A stretch of DNA of 64,000 nt, from contig NZ_CP024869.1 of the NCBI RefSeq assembly GCF_003052165.1, positions 1,522,001 to 1,586,000 on the forward strand. The letters are read 5' to 3'. Below are positions 21,410 to 31,094 of this stretch, piece after piece. A program made the translations under genes and the position numbers. The stretch comes from Dietzia sp. JS16-p6b (GTDB lineage: Bacteria > Actinomycetota > Actinomycetes > Mycobacteriales > Mycobacteriaceae). Every line of letters starts with the position of its first letter. Within the stretch, counting starts at the first letter, position 1. The notes beneath the pieces are model-generated. The model was not told the DNA's origin and did not search any database. It was given only the letters and a program-made list of their open reading frames with translations.

Positions 21410-21796
21410 ATGAGCTCGTTTCGAGCACGATGGGACGACCTTCCCGAGAGGGAAGTGCTGACCAACAATTTCCGTACCGCGATGACCGGTAAGGAGACCG
21501 GCGTCAACCGGATCCGCTGGATCCACCCGACGGTCGTCCCCACCCACTCCCACCCGGATTGCGAACAGACGGTGATCGTCACCAAGGGGAGGGTCATCTT
21601 CACCGTCGAGGACGACGAGTTCACCCTCGAGCCGGGCGAGATCGCCATTCTTCCCCGCAACGTTCCCCACGGTGGCCGCAGCATCGAGGGTGAGGCGGAG
21701 TTCATCGAGATCTTCGCCCCCACCCGCATCGAGAACCTGGTCGGTTTCGTCGGGTCCTCGTCCATGCCCGATCCGGACGAGGGGACGGGCGCATGA
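21410..21796 (+). CDS. Small cupin-domain protein
   Basis: 128 residues; the ATG after AGGAGAGG is preferred over upstream in-frame starts that lie before or within the promoter. The cupin metal motif is clear: HPTVVPTHSHPDCEQTVIV, G(X)5E-like spacing, then PGEIAILPRNVPHGG. It lacks fused domains, so it could be an isomerase, a lyase or a small-molecule binding protein. First gene of the second unit and overlaps the following metallo-hydrolase (ATGA). Confidence 0.85.
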   Translation: MSSFRARWDDLPEREVLTNNFRTAMTGKETGVNRIRWIHPTVVPTHSHPDCEQTVIVTKGRVIFTVEDDEFTLEPGEIAILPRNVPHGGRSIEGEAEFIEIFAPTRIENLVGFVGSSSMPDPDEGTGA

Positions 21797-22653
21797 GCGT
21801 CACGCAGGTCAGTCCGCACGTCCACGTGGAGACCGCGTACTTGGGATCCAACAACTCGATCATCGTGGGCACGGACGGGGTCGCGCTGGTCGACACCCCG
21901 CACAAACCGACCGACGCGCAGGCATGGCGACGGGTCGTCGAGGGCTTCGGGACCACCCGCTTCGTGGTCAACACGGACCATCACCCCGATCACACCATCG
22001 GGAACTTCTGGATGGGTGGAGAGGTCGTCTCCCACCGTGGGACCCGCGATCGGCTCCTGCGGGATGCACCCACCGAGGAGTACCTACGGGACCTGTTCGA
22101 GGTGATCGACCCGGACGCGGTGGATCTGCTCCCGTCCTATTCCGTGCGCGTCCCCGAGGTGGTGTTCCAGGATCGTCTCGATCTGCACCTGGGCGACGTC
22201 CATCTCGAACTCCGCTTCCAACCCGGACACACGGCGAACAGCCTGCTCGCCTACCTCCCCCAGGACGGCGTGATCTTCACCGGCGACATCGTGTGCGAGT
22301 CGAGCCTCCCGTCGTTCCAGGACTGCCGCCTGTGGGACTGGTTCGACGCGATCGACGCCGTCGAGTCCTACGACTTCGACGTCCTCGTCCCCGGACACGG
22401 TGAGGTCACCGACCGCAGCGCGGTCGAGCGGTACCGGCAGTGGGGACGGGACGTGGCGGGGGAGGTCGCCGCCGCGATCGACGCCGGGCGGACCCTCGAG
22501 CAGGCCTGCGACGAGATCCGGTTCGCGGATCTGATCCACGTCGGGAACGAGGGCTACACCGGTTATCCGGATTCACTCATCGAGATGTTTCAGCGCAACT
22601 CGATCGCACGTATCTACCACGACCTTTCCGAGCGGCCCGAGTTCGCCCGGTAA
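21793..22653 (+). CDS. Metallo-beta-lactamase-fold hydrolase of the catabolic cluster
   Basis: 286 residues. MBL-fold metal motifs: VVNTDHHPDHTIGN, FQPGHTANSLLAYL, IFTGDIVCES and VLVPGHGEVTD. The first ligand of HxHxDH is Asp instead of His (DHHPDH), a variant known from some subgroups. The C-terminal 70 residues are helical and end in NSIARIYHDLSER. A role as lactonase, thioesterase or amide hydrolase in the pathway is possible; I cannot choose between them. Confidence 0.85.
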   Translation: MSVTQVSPHVHVETAYLGSNNSIIVGTDGVALVDTPHKPTDAQAWRRVVEGFGTTRFVVNTDHHPDHTIGNFWMGGEVVSHRGTRDRLLRDAPTEEYLRDLFEVIDPDAVDLLPSYSVRVPEVVFQDRLDLHLGDVHLELRFQPGHTANSLLAYLPQDGVIFTGDIVCESSLPSFQDCRLWDWFDAIDAVESYDFDVLVPGHGEVTDRSAVERYRQWGRDVAGEVAAAIDAGRTLEQACDEIRFADLIHVGNEGYTGYPDSLIEMFQRNSIARIYHDLSERPEFAR

Positions 22654-22678
22654 CACCCCCCCGAATGATGGAGCAAGC

Positions 22679-23824
22679 ATGAAGATCAGCAAATCCGTGG
22701 CGGCACTGGCCGCCGCCACCGCCCTTGTCCTGGCGGGATGCGGAGCAGAGTCCGGGTCGGACGGTGGATCGTCGGCCGCCACCGCCGACGGCGCCGCGCT
22801 GGCCGAGGAAGCCGCGGCCATGGTCGATGAGTACCGGGGTGTTCCGAGCCCCGACGATCTCGGCGCCCCGATCGACATCAGTGAGCTCGAGGGCGAGACC
22901 ATCTACAGCATCCCGATCGACAGCGGCGCGGAGTTCTACGCCGACGGCGAGGCAGCCATGGCCGCCGTGGCCGAAGACGCCGGCATCAACTACGTGACAT
23001 TCCCCGCTGATGGCACCCAGACGTCCTACCAGCAGGGCATCCAGCAGGCGATCAATGCGCGGGCCGGCGCGATCCTGCTCAACGGGCCCCTGCCGGAGAC
23101 GCTCGGCCCGCAGATCGACGCTGCGCGGGACGCCGGGATCCCGGTGGTGCCCCTGCACATCAACGACATGGACAGCGGGACGTCTGAGGGACTCGAGTAC
23201 GAGGCGTTCGCCCCCTTCAACCTCGCCGCGCGTCTGATGGCACTCGACGCGATCGCCTATCACGAAGGCGCCCCGGTCAACGCGCTCATCATCCAGTCCT
23301 CGGAGACCGGCCCATCGGCGGGCATGGTCGAGACGATGGAGGAGACGCTCGAGGAGTTCGGTCCGGAGGGCTCCAAGGCCAGCGTCATGAACGTGTCCGT
23401 CCCGCAGTGGTCGACACGGATCCAGGACGAGGTCCAGTCCAACCTGCTCCGCGATCCGACGATCAACACGGTGCTCCCCATCTACGACAACATGGCGACC
23501 TACGCGTCTCCCGGCATCCAGCAGGCCGCGGCCGGACGGGATGTGCCCATCTTCACGTTCAACGGCACGCCGTCCATCCTCCAGATGGTGGCCGACGGCA
23601 CCGTCGCGATGAACGTCGCAGAGAATCCGGACTGGGTCGCCTACGTCAACATGGACACCGCCTTCCGGGCGATGCTCGGAGAGGAGCCCATCGAGGGCGT
23701 CTCCGGACCGGTCCGCGTCATCGATGAGACGAACGTCGAGGAGACCGGCAACCCGCCGCGCAGTGGCGAGGGCTTCGGTGACGAGTACCGGGACGCCTAC
23801 CGCGAGCTGTGGGGACTGATCTGA
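22679..23824 (+). CDS. ABC importer substrate-binding lipoprotein, sugar/ribose type (periplasmic-binding protein family 2-like)
   Basis: 381 residues. The signal peptide ends in the lipobox VLAGCG, so Lgt would anchor it to the membrane. Two Rossmann-type lobes of the RbsB class follow (GINYVTFPADGTQTSYQQGIQQAI, ARAGAILLNGP, VPLHIND, TFNGTPSILQMVADGTVAMNVAENPDW). It is followed immediately by a double-domain ATPase and a permease, making a complete CUT2-type importer. In this cluster it probably imports the heterocyclic or acidic substrate rather than a sugar. Confidence 0.9.
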   Translation: MKISKSVAALAAATALVLAGCGAESGSDGGSSAATADGAALAEEAAAMVDEYRGVPSPDDLGAPIDISELEGETIYSIPIDSGAEFYADGEAAMAAVAEDAGINYVTFPADGTQTSYQQGIQQAINARAGAILLNGPLPETLGPQIDAARDAGIPVVPLHINDMDSGTSEGLEYEAFAPFNLAARLMALDAIAYHEGAPVNALIIQSSETGPSAGMVETMEETLEEFGPEGSKASVMNVSVPQWSTRIQDEVQSNLLRDPTINTVLPIYDNMATYASPGIQQAAAGRDVPIFTFNGTPSILQMVADGTVAMNVAENPDWVAYVNMDTAFRAMLGEEPIEGVSGPVRVIDETNVEETGNPPRSGEGFGDEYRDAYRELWGLI

Positions 23825-23826
23825 TC

Positions 23827-25395
23827 ATGGTCGTCCAGCATCCTCCCTCAGTGGGCGCGGCCGCAGGATCCGTCCCGCTTCTGGAGATCCGCGGGCTCAC
23901 CAAGTCCTTCAACGGAGTCTCAGCGTTGAGCGGGGTCGACCTGGCGATGTATCCCGGGGAAGTGCACGGTCTGCTCGGCGCGAACGGCAGCGGCAAGTCG
24001 ACCCTGATCAAGGTTCTCGCCGGGGTCCATGACGCCGACGGGGGCGAGGTCACGGTGCACGGCACGCGGGTGTCGACCCCGTTCGGTGCCCGCGGCCTCC
24101 GTGATCACGGACTGGGATTCGTCCACCAGGATCTCGGACTGGCCCCCTCCGGAACCGTGCTCGAGCACATGGCCCTGGATTCGGGTGGGTCGTCGGTGGG
24201 CCTCAGGCGGGTGCCGTGGGGGCAGGAACGCGAGCGTGTCTCCGGACTGCTCGACCGGTTCGGCATCGACATCCACCCGGATGCCACGATCGACATGCTC
24301 ACCCCCGTCCAGCGCGCCATGTTGGCTGTCGTCCGCGCCGTGGGTGGGCAGGAGCTCAAGTCGGAGCCGGGACGTCCCCAGATACTGGTCCTCGACGAGC
24401 CCACCGTCTTCCTGCCGCGGCACGAGGTGGACGTCCTCTTCGCCGTACTGGATCGCCTGCGCGATCGCGGCGACGCGGTGTTGCTCGTGTCCCACGACCT
24501 CGACGAGATCCTGCAGGTCACCGACCGGGTGACCGTCTTCCGGAACGGTCGACTGGCCGGCACCCGCGAGACGGAGGGCGCCACTCGGGACGATCTGGTG
24601 AGCCTGATCCTCGGGTCGAAGGCGGAGCACGTGACCAAACACGACGCGGTGGTCGATTCCGGTGCGCCGCCGGTGCTGGCGGCCCGCGCACTCACGGGGG
24701 AGCGGGTCAACAACCTCGACCTCGAGGTCTATGCGGGTGAGGTCGTGGGTGTGACCGGACTCGCCGGATCCGGAACCGAGGAGCTTCCCGACCTGCTGTT
24801 CGGCGCGAGTAGCGCCAAGTCGGGATCCGTCGAGCACCGTGGCGCTCAGGTGCACGAACCCACCCCGGCTCGGTCAATGGAGGCGGGGGTAGTCCTCATC
24901 CCCGCGAACCGGAAGGAACAGGGCGGCTCCCTGGAGCTCAGCGTTCTTGAGAACACGGCTCTGCCCTTCCTCGGCCGGCGGGCCCGCGGTGCGCTGATCG
25001 ACTGGGGCGGATTGCGGCGGCAGGCCGACGAGATGCTCGCCCGTCTCCAGGTCAAACCCCAGGACTCTTCAGCGATGTTCGGGCACCTCAGCGGCGGTAA
25101 TCAGCAGAAGGTGTTGATCGGGAAGTGGATGGACACGCAGCCGACGGTCATGCTGCTCAACGAGCCGACGCAGGGCGTCGACGTGGGGGCCCGCCGCGAG
25201 ATCTTCAAACTCGTCCGCGAGGCCACCCAGAAGGGCATGGCGGTGCTGTGCGCCACAACGGACTACGAACAGCTCGTCGAAATGGCCGATCGAGTCGTGG
25301 TCCTCGACCAAGGCGAGGTCCGTGCGGAACTGCGCGGAGCTCACATTACCAAGGACGCCCTCGCGTCCGCCGTCTATTCGGAGGAAGTGGCATGA
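23827..25395 (+). CDS. ABC importer ATPase with two nucleotide-binding domains (CUT2 type)
   Basis: 522 residues from the ATG two bases after the previous stop. The N-terminal domain has Walker A GANGSGKST and Walker B ILVLDEPTVFLPRHE, but its signature motif is degenerate (LTPVQRAML). The C-terminal domain has a clear signature LSGGNQQKVLIGKW and D-loop region LNEPTQGVDVG, but no normal Walker A (TGLAGSGTEE), as usual for this class. Only one composite ATP site is expected to be fully active. Confidence 0.92.
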   Translation: MVVQHPPSVGAAAGSVPLLEIRGLTKSFNGVSALSGVDLAMYPGEVHGLLGANGSGKSTLIKVLAGVHDADGGEVTVHGTRVSTPFGARGLRDHGLGFVHQDLGLAPSGTVLEHMALDSGGSSVGLRRVPWGQERERVSGLLDRFGIDIHPDATIDMLTPVQRAMLAVVRAVGGQELKSEPGRPQILVLDEPTVFLPRHEVDVLFAVLDRLRDRGDAVLLVSHDLDEILQVTDRVTVFRNGRLAGTRETEGATRDDLVSLILGSKAEHVTKHDAVVDSGAPPVLAARALTGERVNNLDLEVYAGEVVGVTGLAGSGTEELPDLLFGASSAKSGSVEHRGAQVHEPTPARSMEAGVVLIPANRKEQGGSLELSVLENTALPFLGRRARGALIDWGGLRRQADEMLARLQVKPQDSSAMFGHLSGGNQQKVLIGKWMDTQPTVMLLNEPTQGVDVGARREIFKLVREATQKGMAVLCATTDYEQLVEMADRVVVLDQGEVRAELRGAHITKDALASAVYSEEVA

Positions 25396-26429
25396 CCGCC
25401 TCGGAGAAGAATCATGCGGGAACGACGGTCGCTTCCCGACGGCCGTCGCAGGCGGTCAAGAGACCGGCTCAACCGGAGCGTTTCGCGCTCCTGGGGGTGT
25501 GGGTCGTCCTCATCATCGCGTTCAGTGTCCTGGCCCCTCAGACGTTCCCGACCACGGCGAACGTCGCCAACATGCTCGGGTCTCAGGTCGTCCTGCTGAT
25601 CCTGGCTCTCGGACTGGTGTTTCCGTTGCGCGCGGGGGATTTCGACCTGTCGGTCGCGACCACCCTCAACATGTCGATGGTGTTGGTGGCCGTCCTCAAC
25701 GTCAAACAGGGCTGGAACATCTGGGCCGCGGTGATCGTCGCGATACTGGCGAGCCTGGTCGTCGGGGTGGTCAACGGATACATCGTCACCAAGTTCGACA
25801 TCCACTCGTTCATCGTCACGCTCGGCGTGGGGACCGTCGTCCAGGGCTTCATCTACTTCATCTCGGGATCGGTCACCATCAGTGGCATCGACCGCGAGCT
25901 CACCGACGCGGTCCTCACCCGACCGTTCCTGTCGGTACCGATCGGCTTCTACTACGCCGTGATCCTGTGCCTGCTGGTCTGGTACATCTTCGACCACTCG
26001 GCCTTCGGCCAGCGGCTGCTCTTCGTCGGTCAGGGCAGCGAGGTCGCCCGACTCAACGGCGTCAACGTCAAGGGACTGCGCTGGCGGGCACTGATCATCT
26101 CCTCGGGCTTCGCCGGTCTCGCCGGCGTGGTCTACGCGGGCACGACTGCCAGCGCGGATCCCGTCTCGGGGGGCGCGTTCCTCCTCCCGGTGTTCGCGGC
26201 GTGCTTCCTGGGTTCGACCGTTCTCAAGATCGGGCGGTTCAACCCGTGGGGCACGTTCATCGCGGTGTACTTCCTGGTCACCGGGATCACCGGACTGCAG
26301 CTCCTCGGCGCCCAGCAGTACGTGCAGGAGCTCTTCTACGGCGGCGCTCTGGTCATCGCCGTCATCCTGTCCAAGGTCATCCGCACCCGCGGTGAGCGGA
26401 TCCGCAGGTCACAGGTCCAGAACGCGTAG
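25392..26429 (+). CDS. ABC importer permease, CUT2/RbsC type
   Basis: 345 residues, about ten membrane segments, starting after a 30-residue cytoplasmic lead. Family features: PLRAGDFDLSVATTLNMS and NGYIVTKFDIHSFIVTLGVGTVVQGF, then GQGSEVARLNGVNVKGLRW and FLGSTVLKIGRFNPWGTF. Overlaps the ATPase gene by ATGA and would act as a homodimer with the two-domain ATPase. About 100 bases, without a clear promoter, separate it from the alcohol dehydrogenase gene. Confidence 0.92.
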   Translation: MTASEKNHAGTTVASRRPSQAVKRPAQPERFALLGVWVVLIIAFSVLAPQTFPTTANVANMLGSQVVLLILALGLVFPLRAGDFDLSVATTLNMSMVLVAVLNVKQGWNIWAAVIVAILASLVVGVVNGYIVTKFDIHSFIVTLGVGTVVQGFIYFISGSVTISGIDRELTDAVLTRPFLSVPIGFYYAVILCLLVWYIFDHSAFGQRLLFVGQGSEVARLNGVNVKGLRWRALIISSGFAGLAGVVYAGTTASADPVSGGAFLLPVFAACFLGSTVLKIGRFNPWGTFIAVYFLVTGITGLQLLGAQQYVQELFYGGALVIAVILSKVIRTRGERIRRSQVQNA

Positions 26430-26531
26430 TCATACCAGCGTCCACCTCGGGCCACAGAAGGCCCGGCGTCCCGGTTCTCGGGACGGCGCGACACCACCGA
26501 CCACCGGTCGGCAACGGAAAGGGAACGAGAA

Positions 26532-27644
26532 ATGAAGGCACGCGGCGCAGTAATCCACCAGGTCGGCGGTCAGTGGGAGGTCCAGGACCTCGAGGTGAGC
26601 GAACCGGCTGAGGACGAGATCCTCGTCAAGGTGATGGCCAGTGGCCTGTGCCACTCCGACGATCACTTCGTCACCGGCGACATCCCGGTGAACCTGCCCA
26701 TGGTCGGAGGACACGAGGGCGCCGGCATCGTCGAGAAGGTCGGCTCGCGCGTCACCCGGGTCAAGCCGGGCGACCACATCGCCACGCTGTTCATCCCCGC
26801 CTGTGGGGTGTGCAAGTACTGCGTCCGGGGTCAGAGCTACATCTGTAACAACGGCGCCGGCATGGAGACCGGGATGGCGATGGACGGCACCGCCCGGTTC
26901 CACGACACCGACGGGAACCCGATCGGTGGCGTGACCCGGCTGGGGTCGTTCTCCAACTACCTCGTCTGCCACGAGACACAGGCGGTCAAACTGCCCGACG
27001 ACATCCCGTTCGACCTCGCGTGCCTGGTCTCGTGTGGAGTCGCGACCGGCTACGGTGCCGCCGTCAACGCCGCTCCGGTCCGGCCCGGCGACGTCGTCCT
27101 GGTCATGGGACTGGGTGGCGTCGGCGCCAACGCGGTCCAGGGGGCCAAGCACGCCGGTGCCGATCACATCATCGTGGTGGACCCCGCCGAGAACAAGATG
27201 GAGCTCGCCACGGGCTTCGGTGCCACCGCGGCCTTCACCTCCATCGACGAGGCGCGCCCGCTGATCGCCCAGCTGACCAATGGACAGGGCGTGGACGTCA
27301 CCATCGTCACGGTCGGCCGGGTGGACGGCGACATCATCGGCGAGGGATTCGACACCGTCGGCAAGGCGGGGAGCCTCGTCCTGGTGTCCGTGGGCTCGCA
27401 CGAGCGCTCGCTGAGCGTGAGCCCCCAGGACATGACGAATCTCGCCAAGTCCATCAAGGGCGTGATGTACGGCAACTGCCGTCCCCTGGGCGACATCCCG
27501 CGGCTCTTGGACATGTACCGCACGGGCAGCATCAAGCTCGACGAGTTGGTGACCACCCGATACAAGCTGGACGACATCAACCAGGCCGTCGAGGACATGC
27601 ACGCCGGCCGCAACATCCGCGGCGTCGTCGTCCACGAGCACTGA
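26532..27644 (+). CDS. NDMA-dependent-type zinc alcohol dehydrogenase
   Basis: 370 residues, medium-chain zinc dehydrogenase. Catalytic zinc ligands in ASGLCHSDD and GGHEGAGIVE; the structural zinc motif is CGVCKYCVRGQSYIC. NAD motif VMGLGGVGANAVQGAK. The full-length sequence, including MGDIPRLLDMY-like and NIRGVVVHEH ends, resembles the actinobacterial nicotinoprotein group, in which the cofactor stays bound and electrons pass to an external acceptor. With the aldehyde dehydrogenase next door it would oxidise a hydroxymethyl group to a carboxylate. Confidence 0.85.
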   Translation: MKARGAVIHQVGGQWEVQDLEVSEPAEDEILVKVMASGLCHSDDHFVTGDIPVNLPMVGGHEGAGIVEKVGSRVTRVKPGDHIATLFIPACGVCKYCVRGQSYICNNGAGMETGMAMDGTARFHDTDGNPIGGVTRLGSFSNYLVCHETQAVKLPDDIPFDLACLVSCGVATGYGAAVNAAPVRPGDVVLVMGLGGVGANAVQGAKHAGADHIIVVDPAENKMELATGFGATAAFTSIDEARPLIAQLTNGQGVDVTIVTVGRVDGDIIGEGFDTVGKAGSLVLVSVGSHERSLSVSPQDMTNLAKSIKGVMYGNCRPLGDIPRLLDMYRTGSIKLDELVTTRYKLDDINQAVEDMHAGRNIRGVVVHEH

Positions 27645-27726
27645 GAACGGTCGCACTCCCCACCAGGGTGACCCGTCCCCGCACACCGCGAACCGGTGGC
27701 ACACACGCAGCTACGTAAGGAATGTG

Positions 27727-29208
27727 ATGACGACTTCGCAGAACCAGCCCGACGCCGGTAGGCCGATCGAGCACACCCGACTGCACATCGGCGGGCAGTG
27801 GGTGGACGGCCTCGCGGGCGCTGAGTTCGACACCGTCAACCCCGCCACCGGCGAGGCGTTCGCCTCGGTGGCGGAGGGCCGCGCCGAGGACGTCGACCGG
27901 GCCGTCACAGCAGCCCGGGAGGCGTTCGAGAACGGGCCGTGGTCGAGGATGAAGCCCAAGGAGCGCGCCGCCGCGATCTGGCGACTCGGCGACCTGCTCC
28001 TGGCCGACGCCGAGGAGATGGCCCGGGTGGAGACTCTCGACCAGGGCAAGCCGTACCTCGCGGCCCGGGACGGCGACGTCCCCACGGCCGCCGGTCTGTA
28101 CCACTACATGTCCGGCTTCGCGACCAAGATCGAGGGCGAGACGATCCCGATCTCCGCTGCGGGCGAGTACCACACCTACACGCGGCGCGAACCCCTCGGC
28201 GTCGTCGGCCTGATCGTGCCGTGGAACTTCCCTCTCGTCATCACCGCCTGGAAGCTGGCGCCGGCCCTCGCGGCGGGCAACACCGTGGTGCTCAAGCCCG
28301 CCGAGGCCACCCCTCTCTCGGCGCTGCGCCTGGCCCACCTCGCCCTCGAGGCCGGCATCCCTCCCGGGGTCCTCAACGTGGTCAACGGTTTCGGACCGAC
28401 CGCCGGGCAGGCGATCTCCGAGCACCCCGGCATCGACAAGGTCTCGTTCACGGGTTCGACGGCCACGGGCCGCAGGATCCTCGACGCCGCGGGGGGCAAT
28501 CTCAAGCGGGTCACCCTCGAACTCGGCGGCAAGAGCGCCAACATCATCTTCCCGGACGCGGACCTGGACAAGGCCATCGCGGGCTCGGCCAACGCGATCT
28601 TCTACAACGCGGGACAGGCATGCGCCGCCGGTGCGCGGTTGTACGTGCACGACGACGTGTACGACCGGGTCGTGGAGGGCCTGGTCGCCAAGGCCGAGGC
28701 GATCACGGTCGGCGACGGCTTCGACCCCGCCAGTGAGATCGGCCCGGTGGCCAGCAGGACCCAGTTCGACACCGTCTCGTCCTACCTCGAGATCGGCCGC
28801 TCCGAGGGCACCGTCCTCACCGGCGGCTCGCGCAAGGGCGACCGCGGGTACTTCATCGAACCCACCGTCCTCGCGGACGCGGGTCAGGACTCGAGGATCG
28901 TCAAGGAGGAGATCTTCGGGCCGGTGGTGGTGGTGTCGCGGTTCAGCTCCGAGGACGAGGTCGTCGAGCTCGCCAACGACACCCGGTACGGGCTCGCGGC
29001 CGGGATCTGGACGGGCAGCGTCGGCCGGGCACATCGTGTCGCCGCGAAGCTCCGGGCGGGCACGGTGTGGGTCAACACCTACGGGATCTTCGACCCGAGC
29101 ATGCCCTTCGGCGGCATGAAGGAGTCGGGCTGGGGACGGGAGATGGGCCACGAGGTCCTGCACGACTACACGGACCTCAAGACCGTCTGCGTGGACATCG
29201 CCGAGTGA
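27727..29208 (+). CDS. NAD(P)-dependent aldehyde dehydrogenase
   Basis: 493 residues from the ATG after AAGGAATGTG; a GTG lies one codon earlier. ALDH motifs are intact: VGLIVPWNFPLVITAWKLAP, FTGSTATGRRI, the general base in TLELGGKSANI, the catalytic Cys in YNAGQACAAGARLYV, EEIFGPVVVV and the SMPFGGMKESGWGRE tail. Family members oxidise small aldehydes or semialdehydes. Downstream of the alcohol dehydrogenase (82-base gap) and 17 bases before the flavin enzyme, so probably one transcript. Confidence 0.93.
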   Translation: MTTSQNQPDAGRPIEHTRLHIGGQWVDGLAGAEFDTVNPATGEAFASVAEGRAEDVDRAVTAAREAFENGPWSRMKPKERAAAIWRLGDLLLADAEEMARVETLDQGKPYLAARDGDVPTAAGLYHYMSGFATKIEGETIPISAAGEYHTYTRREPLGVVGLIVPWNFPLVITAWKLAPALAAGNTVVLKPAEATPLSALRLAHLALEAGIPPGVLNVVNGFGPTAGQAISEHPGIDKVSFTGSTATGRRILDAAGGNLKRVTLELGGKSANIIFPDADLDKAIAGSANAIFYNAGQACAAGARLYVHDDVYDRVVEGLVAKAEAITVGDGFDPASEIGPVASRTQFDTVSSYLEIGRSEGTVLTGGSRKGDRGYFIEPTVLADAGQDSRIVKEEIFGPVVVVSRFSSEDEVVELANDTRYGLAAGIWTGSVGRAHRVAAKLRAGTVWVNTYGIFDPSMPFGGMKESGWGREMGHEVLHDYTDLKTVCVDIAE

Positions 29209-29225
29209 ACGGGACCGGTGGGATC

Positions 29226-30317
29226 GTGAACGCGCAGTCCACGGAGTCGTCGCTGCTGTTCCAGCCATGGCAGCTCGGTCGTATCGAACTGGCGAACCGC
29301 GTCGTGATGGCTCCCATGACGCGGAACCGAGCCGACAGGGCCGGAGTGCTCCCGGACTCGGCGGTGACCTACTACGGACAACGTGCCGGAGCGGGCCTCA
29401 TCGTCTCGGAGGCCGCCCAGCCCTCAGCGGCGGGGCAGGGCTACCCCGGGACGCCCGGGATCCACGACGACCGGCAGGAAGCGCAGTGGGCGAGGGTCGC
29501 GGACGCGGTGCACGCCGGCGGTGGCAAGATCTTCTGCCAGCTCATGCACACGGGGAGGATGAGCCACGAGAGCTTCATGCCGCCCGGTGCGAAGGTGGTC
29601 GCGCCGAGCCCGATCCGCGCGGAGATCGAGGTCGAGACCATCGACCGCGTGATGGTCCCGGCGCCCGTGCCGACCGAGCTCGACCAGGACGGGATCGACG
29701 GGATCATCCGGGACTTCGCCGACGCCTCCGAGCGGGCCGTGCGCGCCGGGATGGACGGAGTGGAGATCCACGGGGCCAACGGTTACCTGCCCCACCAGTT
29801 CCTCTCCCCGGGGACCAATCACCGCACCGACTCCTACGGGGGCAGCCCCGAGGCCCGGTCACGGTTCGTGGTGGAGCTGCTGCGGGCGGTCTGTGACCGG
29901 ATCGGCCACGACCGGGTGGGTCTGCGGATCTCGCCCGGAGGCCAGTTCAACGACATGGCGGACAAGGGCAACGACGAGACGTACCTCTCTCTGATCGACC
30001 AGATCGACGAACTGAGGATCGCCTACCTACACACGTTGCGTCGCCGGTCGACGCCGCTGCACGAGCAGCTCCGCGCACGGTGGAGTACCACCTACATGCT
30101 GAACACCGGATTCCACGGGCCCAGCGAGCGGGGGGACCTCGAGCCACTCCTGGAGGCCGGGCAGGCCGACCTGGTGAGCGTCGGCAGGCTGTTCATCTCC
30201 AACCCGGATCTACTCGACCGGTGGAGGCGCGGGATCGAGCGGGTGGGGTGGGACGAATCCACCTTCTACACCGGTGGCGACAGAGGGTACATCGACTACC
30301 CGGCAGTGCAGCACTAA
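29226..30317 (+). CDS. Old Yellow Enzyme-family NADH:flavin oxidoreductase
   Basis: 363 residues from a GTG; longer in-frame starts overlap the ALDH gene and give Arg-rich sequence. FMN barrel motifs: IELANRVVMAPMTRNRA, QLMHTGRMSH, VEIHGANGYLPHQFLSPGTNHRTDSYGGS (substrate-activating His-Asn pair), LVSVGRLFISNPDLLDRW. OYE enzymes reduce activated C=C bonds, including those of maleimides and enoates. In this cluster it could saturate the ring or side-chain double bond. Confidence 0.9.
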   Translation: MNAQSTESSLLFQPWQLGRIELANRVVMAPMTRNRADRAGVLPDSAVTYYGQRAGAGLIVSEAAQPSAAGQGYPGTPGIHDDRQEAQWARVADAVHAGGGKIFCQLMHTGRMSHESFMPPGAKVVAPSPIRAEIEVETIDRVMVPAPVPTELDQDGIDGIIRDFADASERAVRAGMDGVEIHGANGYLPHQFLSPGTNHRTDSYGGSPEARSRFVVELLRAVCDRIGHDRVGLRISPGGQFNDMADKGNDETYLSLIDQIDELRIAYLHTLRRRSTPLHEQLRARWSTTYMLNTGFHGPSERGDLEPLLEAGQADLVSVGRLFISNPDLLDRWRRGIERVGWDESTFYTGGDRGYIDYPAVQH

Positions 30318-30338
30318 CGACCTCGGCAGGAGAAGACC

Positions 30339-31094
30339 ATGTCCGAACAGAGAACGATTCCGGCTCCACTCGGCGGCAAGGTGGTGGTGGTGACCGGGGC
30401 GGCTTCCGGAATCGGTGCCACCGCGGTCGAGGTCCTCCGCGCGCAAGGTGCCACCGTCGTCGGGTGGGACCTGGCGGGTACGCCCGAGGCGGGCCCGCTC
30501 GATCTCACCGACCCCGAATCCGTGCAGTCGGCCGCGCAGGCCGTGCTCGCCGATCACGGCGCAGTGGACGCCCTGGTCAACTGCGCCGGTGTGATCACCG
30601 AGAACCTGCCGTTCGAGCGCGTCGACCCGCAGGACTTCCTCAGGTGCTTCAACGTCAACGTGATGGGCATCGTCCATGCCAGCCAGGCGCTGCATCCGGC
30701 GTTGGCGGCCGCAGGTGGGGCGATCGTCAACATCGCTTCCCAGGCGGCTCTGGTGAGCCTGCCCGACCAGTCGGCCTATTCGGCGTCCAAGGGCGCCGTC
30801 GCGGCGCTCACGCGGTCGATGGCGATCGACTGGGCCCCGGCGGGCGTCCGGGTCAACGCCATCTGTCCGGGCTTCACCCTCACCCCCATGGCCAAGCAGC
30901 AGATGACCCCGGAGTTGGACGCCGCCGTGTCGCGCCGGGTCCCGCTGGGGCGGATGTTCGAGACCGAGGAGATCGGCGCGGTCATCGCATTCCTGGCGTC
31001 CCCCGCGGCCTCCGCCGTCACCGGTGTCGTCATGCCGGTCGACGGCGGCTGGACCGCCGGTGAGCCGGCGTTGCCGATGGGTGGTGCGGAATGA
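30339..31094 (+). CDS. Short-chain dehydrogenase/reductase 1
   Basis: 251 residues. Classical SDR: cofactor motif VTGAASGIGATAVEVL with the NAD-favouring Asp in VVGWDLAG, VNCAGVITE (NAG-type), catalytic Ser in NIASQAAL and the YSASKGAV motif (Tyr/Lys), then VNAICPGFTLTPM. Substrate unknown. Overlaps the next SDR by ATGA; the pair could act on the two enantiomers or on successive hydroxy intermediates. Confidence 0.92.
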   Translation: MSEQRTIPAPLGGKVVVVTGAASGIGATAVEVLRAQGATVVGWDLAGTPEAGPLDLTDPESVQSAAQAVLADHGAVDALVNCAGVITENLPFERVDPQDFLRCFNVNVMGIVHASQALHPALAAAGGAIVNIASQAALVSLPDQSAYSASKGAVAALTRSMAIDWAPAGVRVNAICPGFTLTPMAKQQMTPELDAAVSRRVPLGRMFETEEIGAVIAFLASPAASAVTGVVMPVDGGWTAGEPALPMGGAE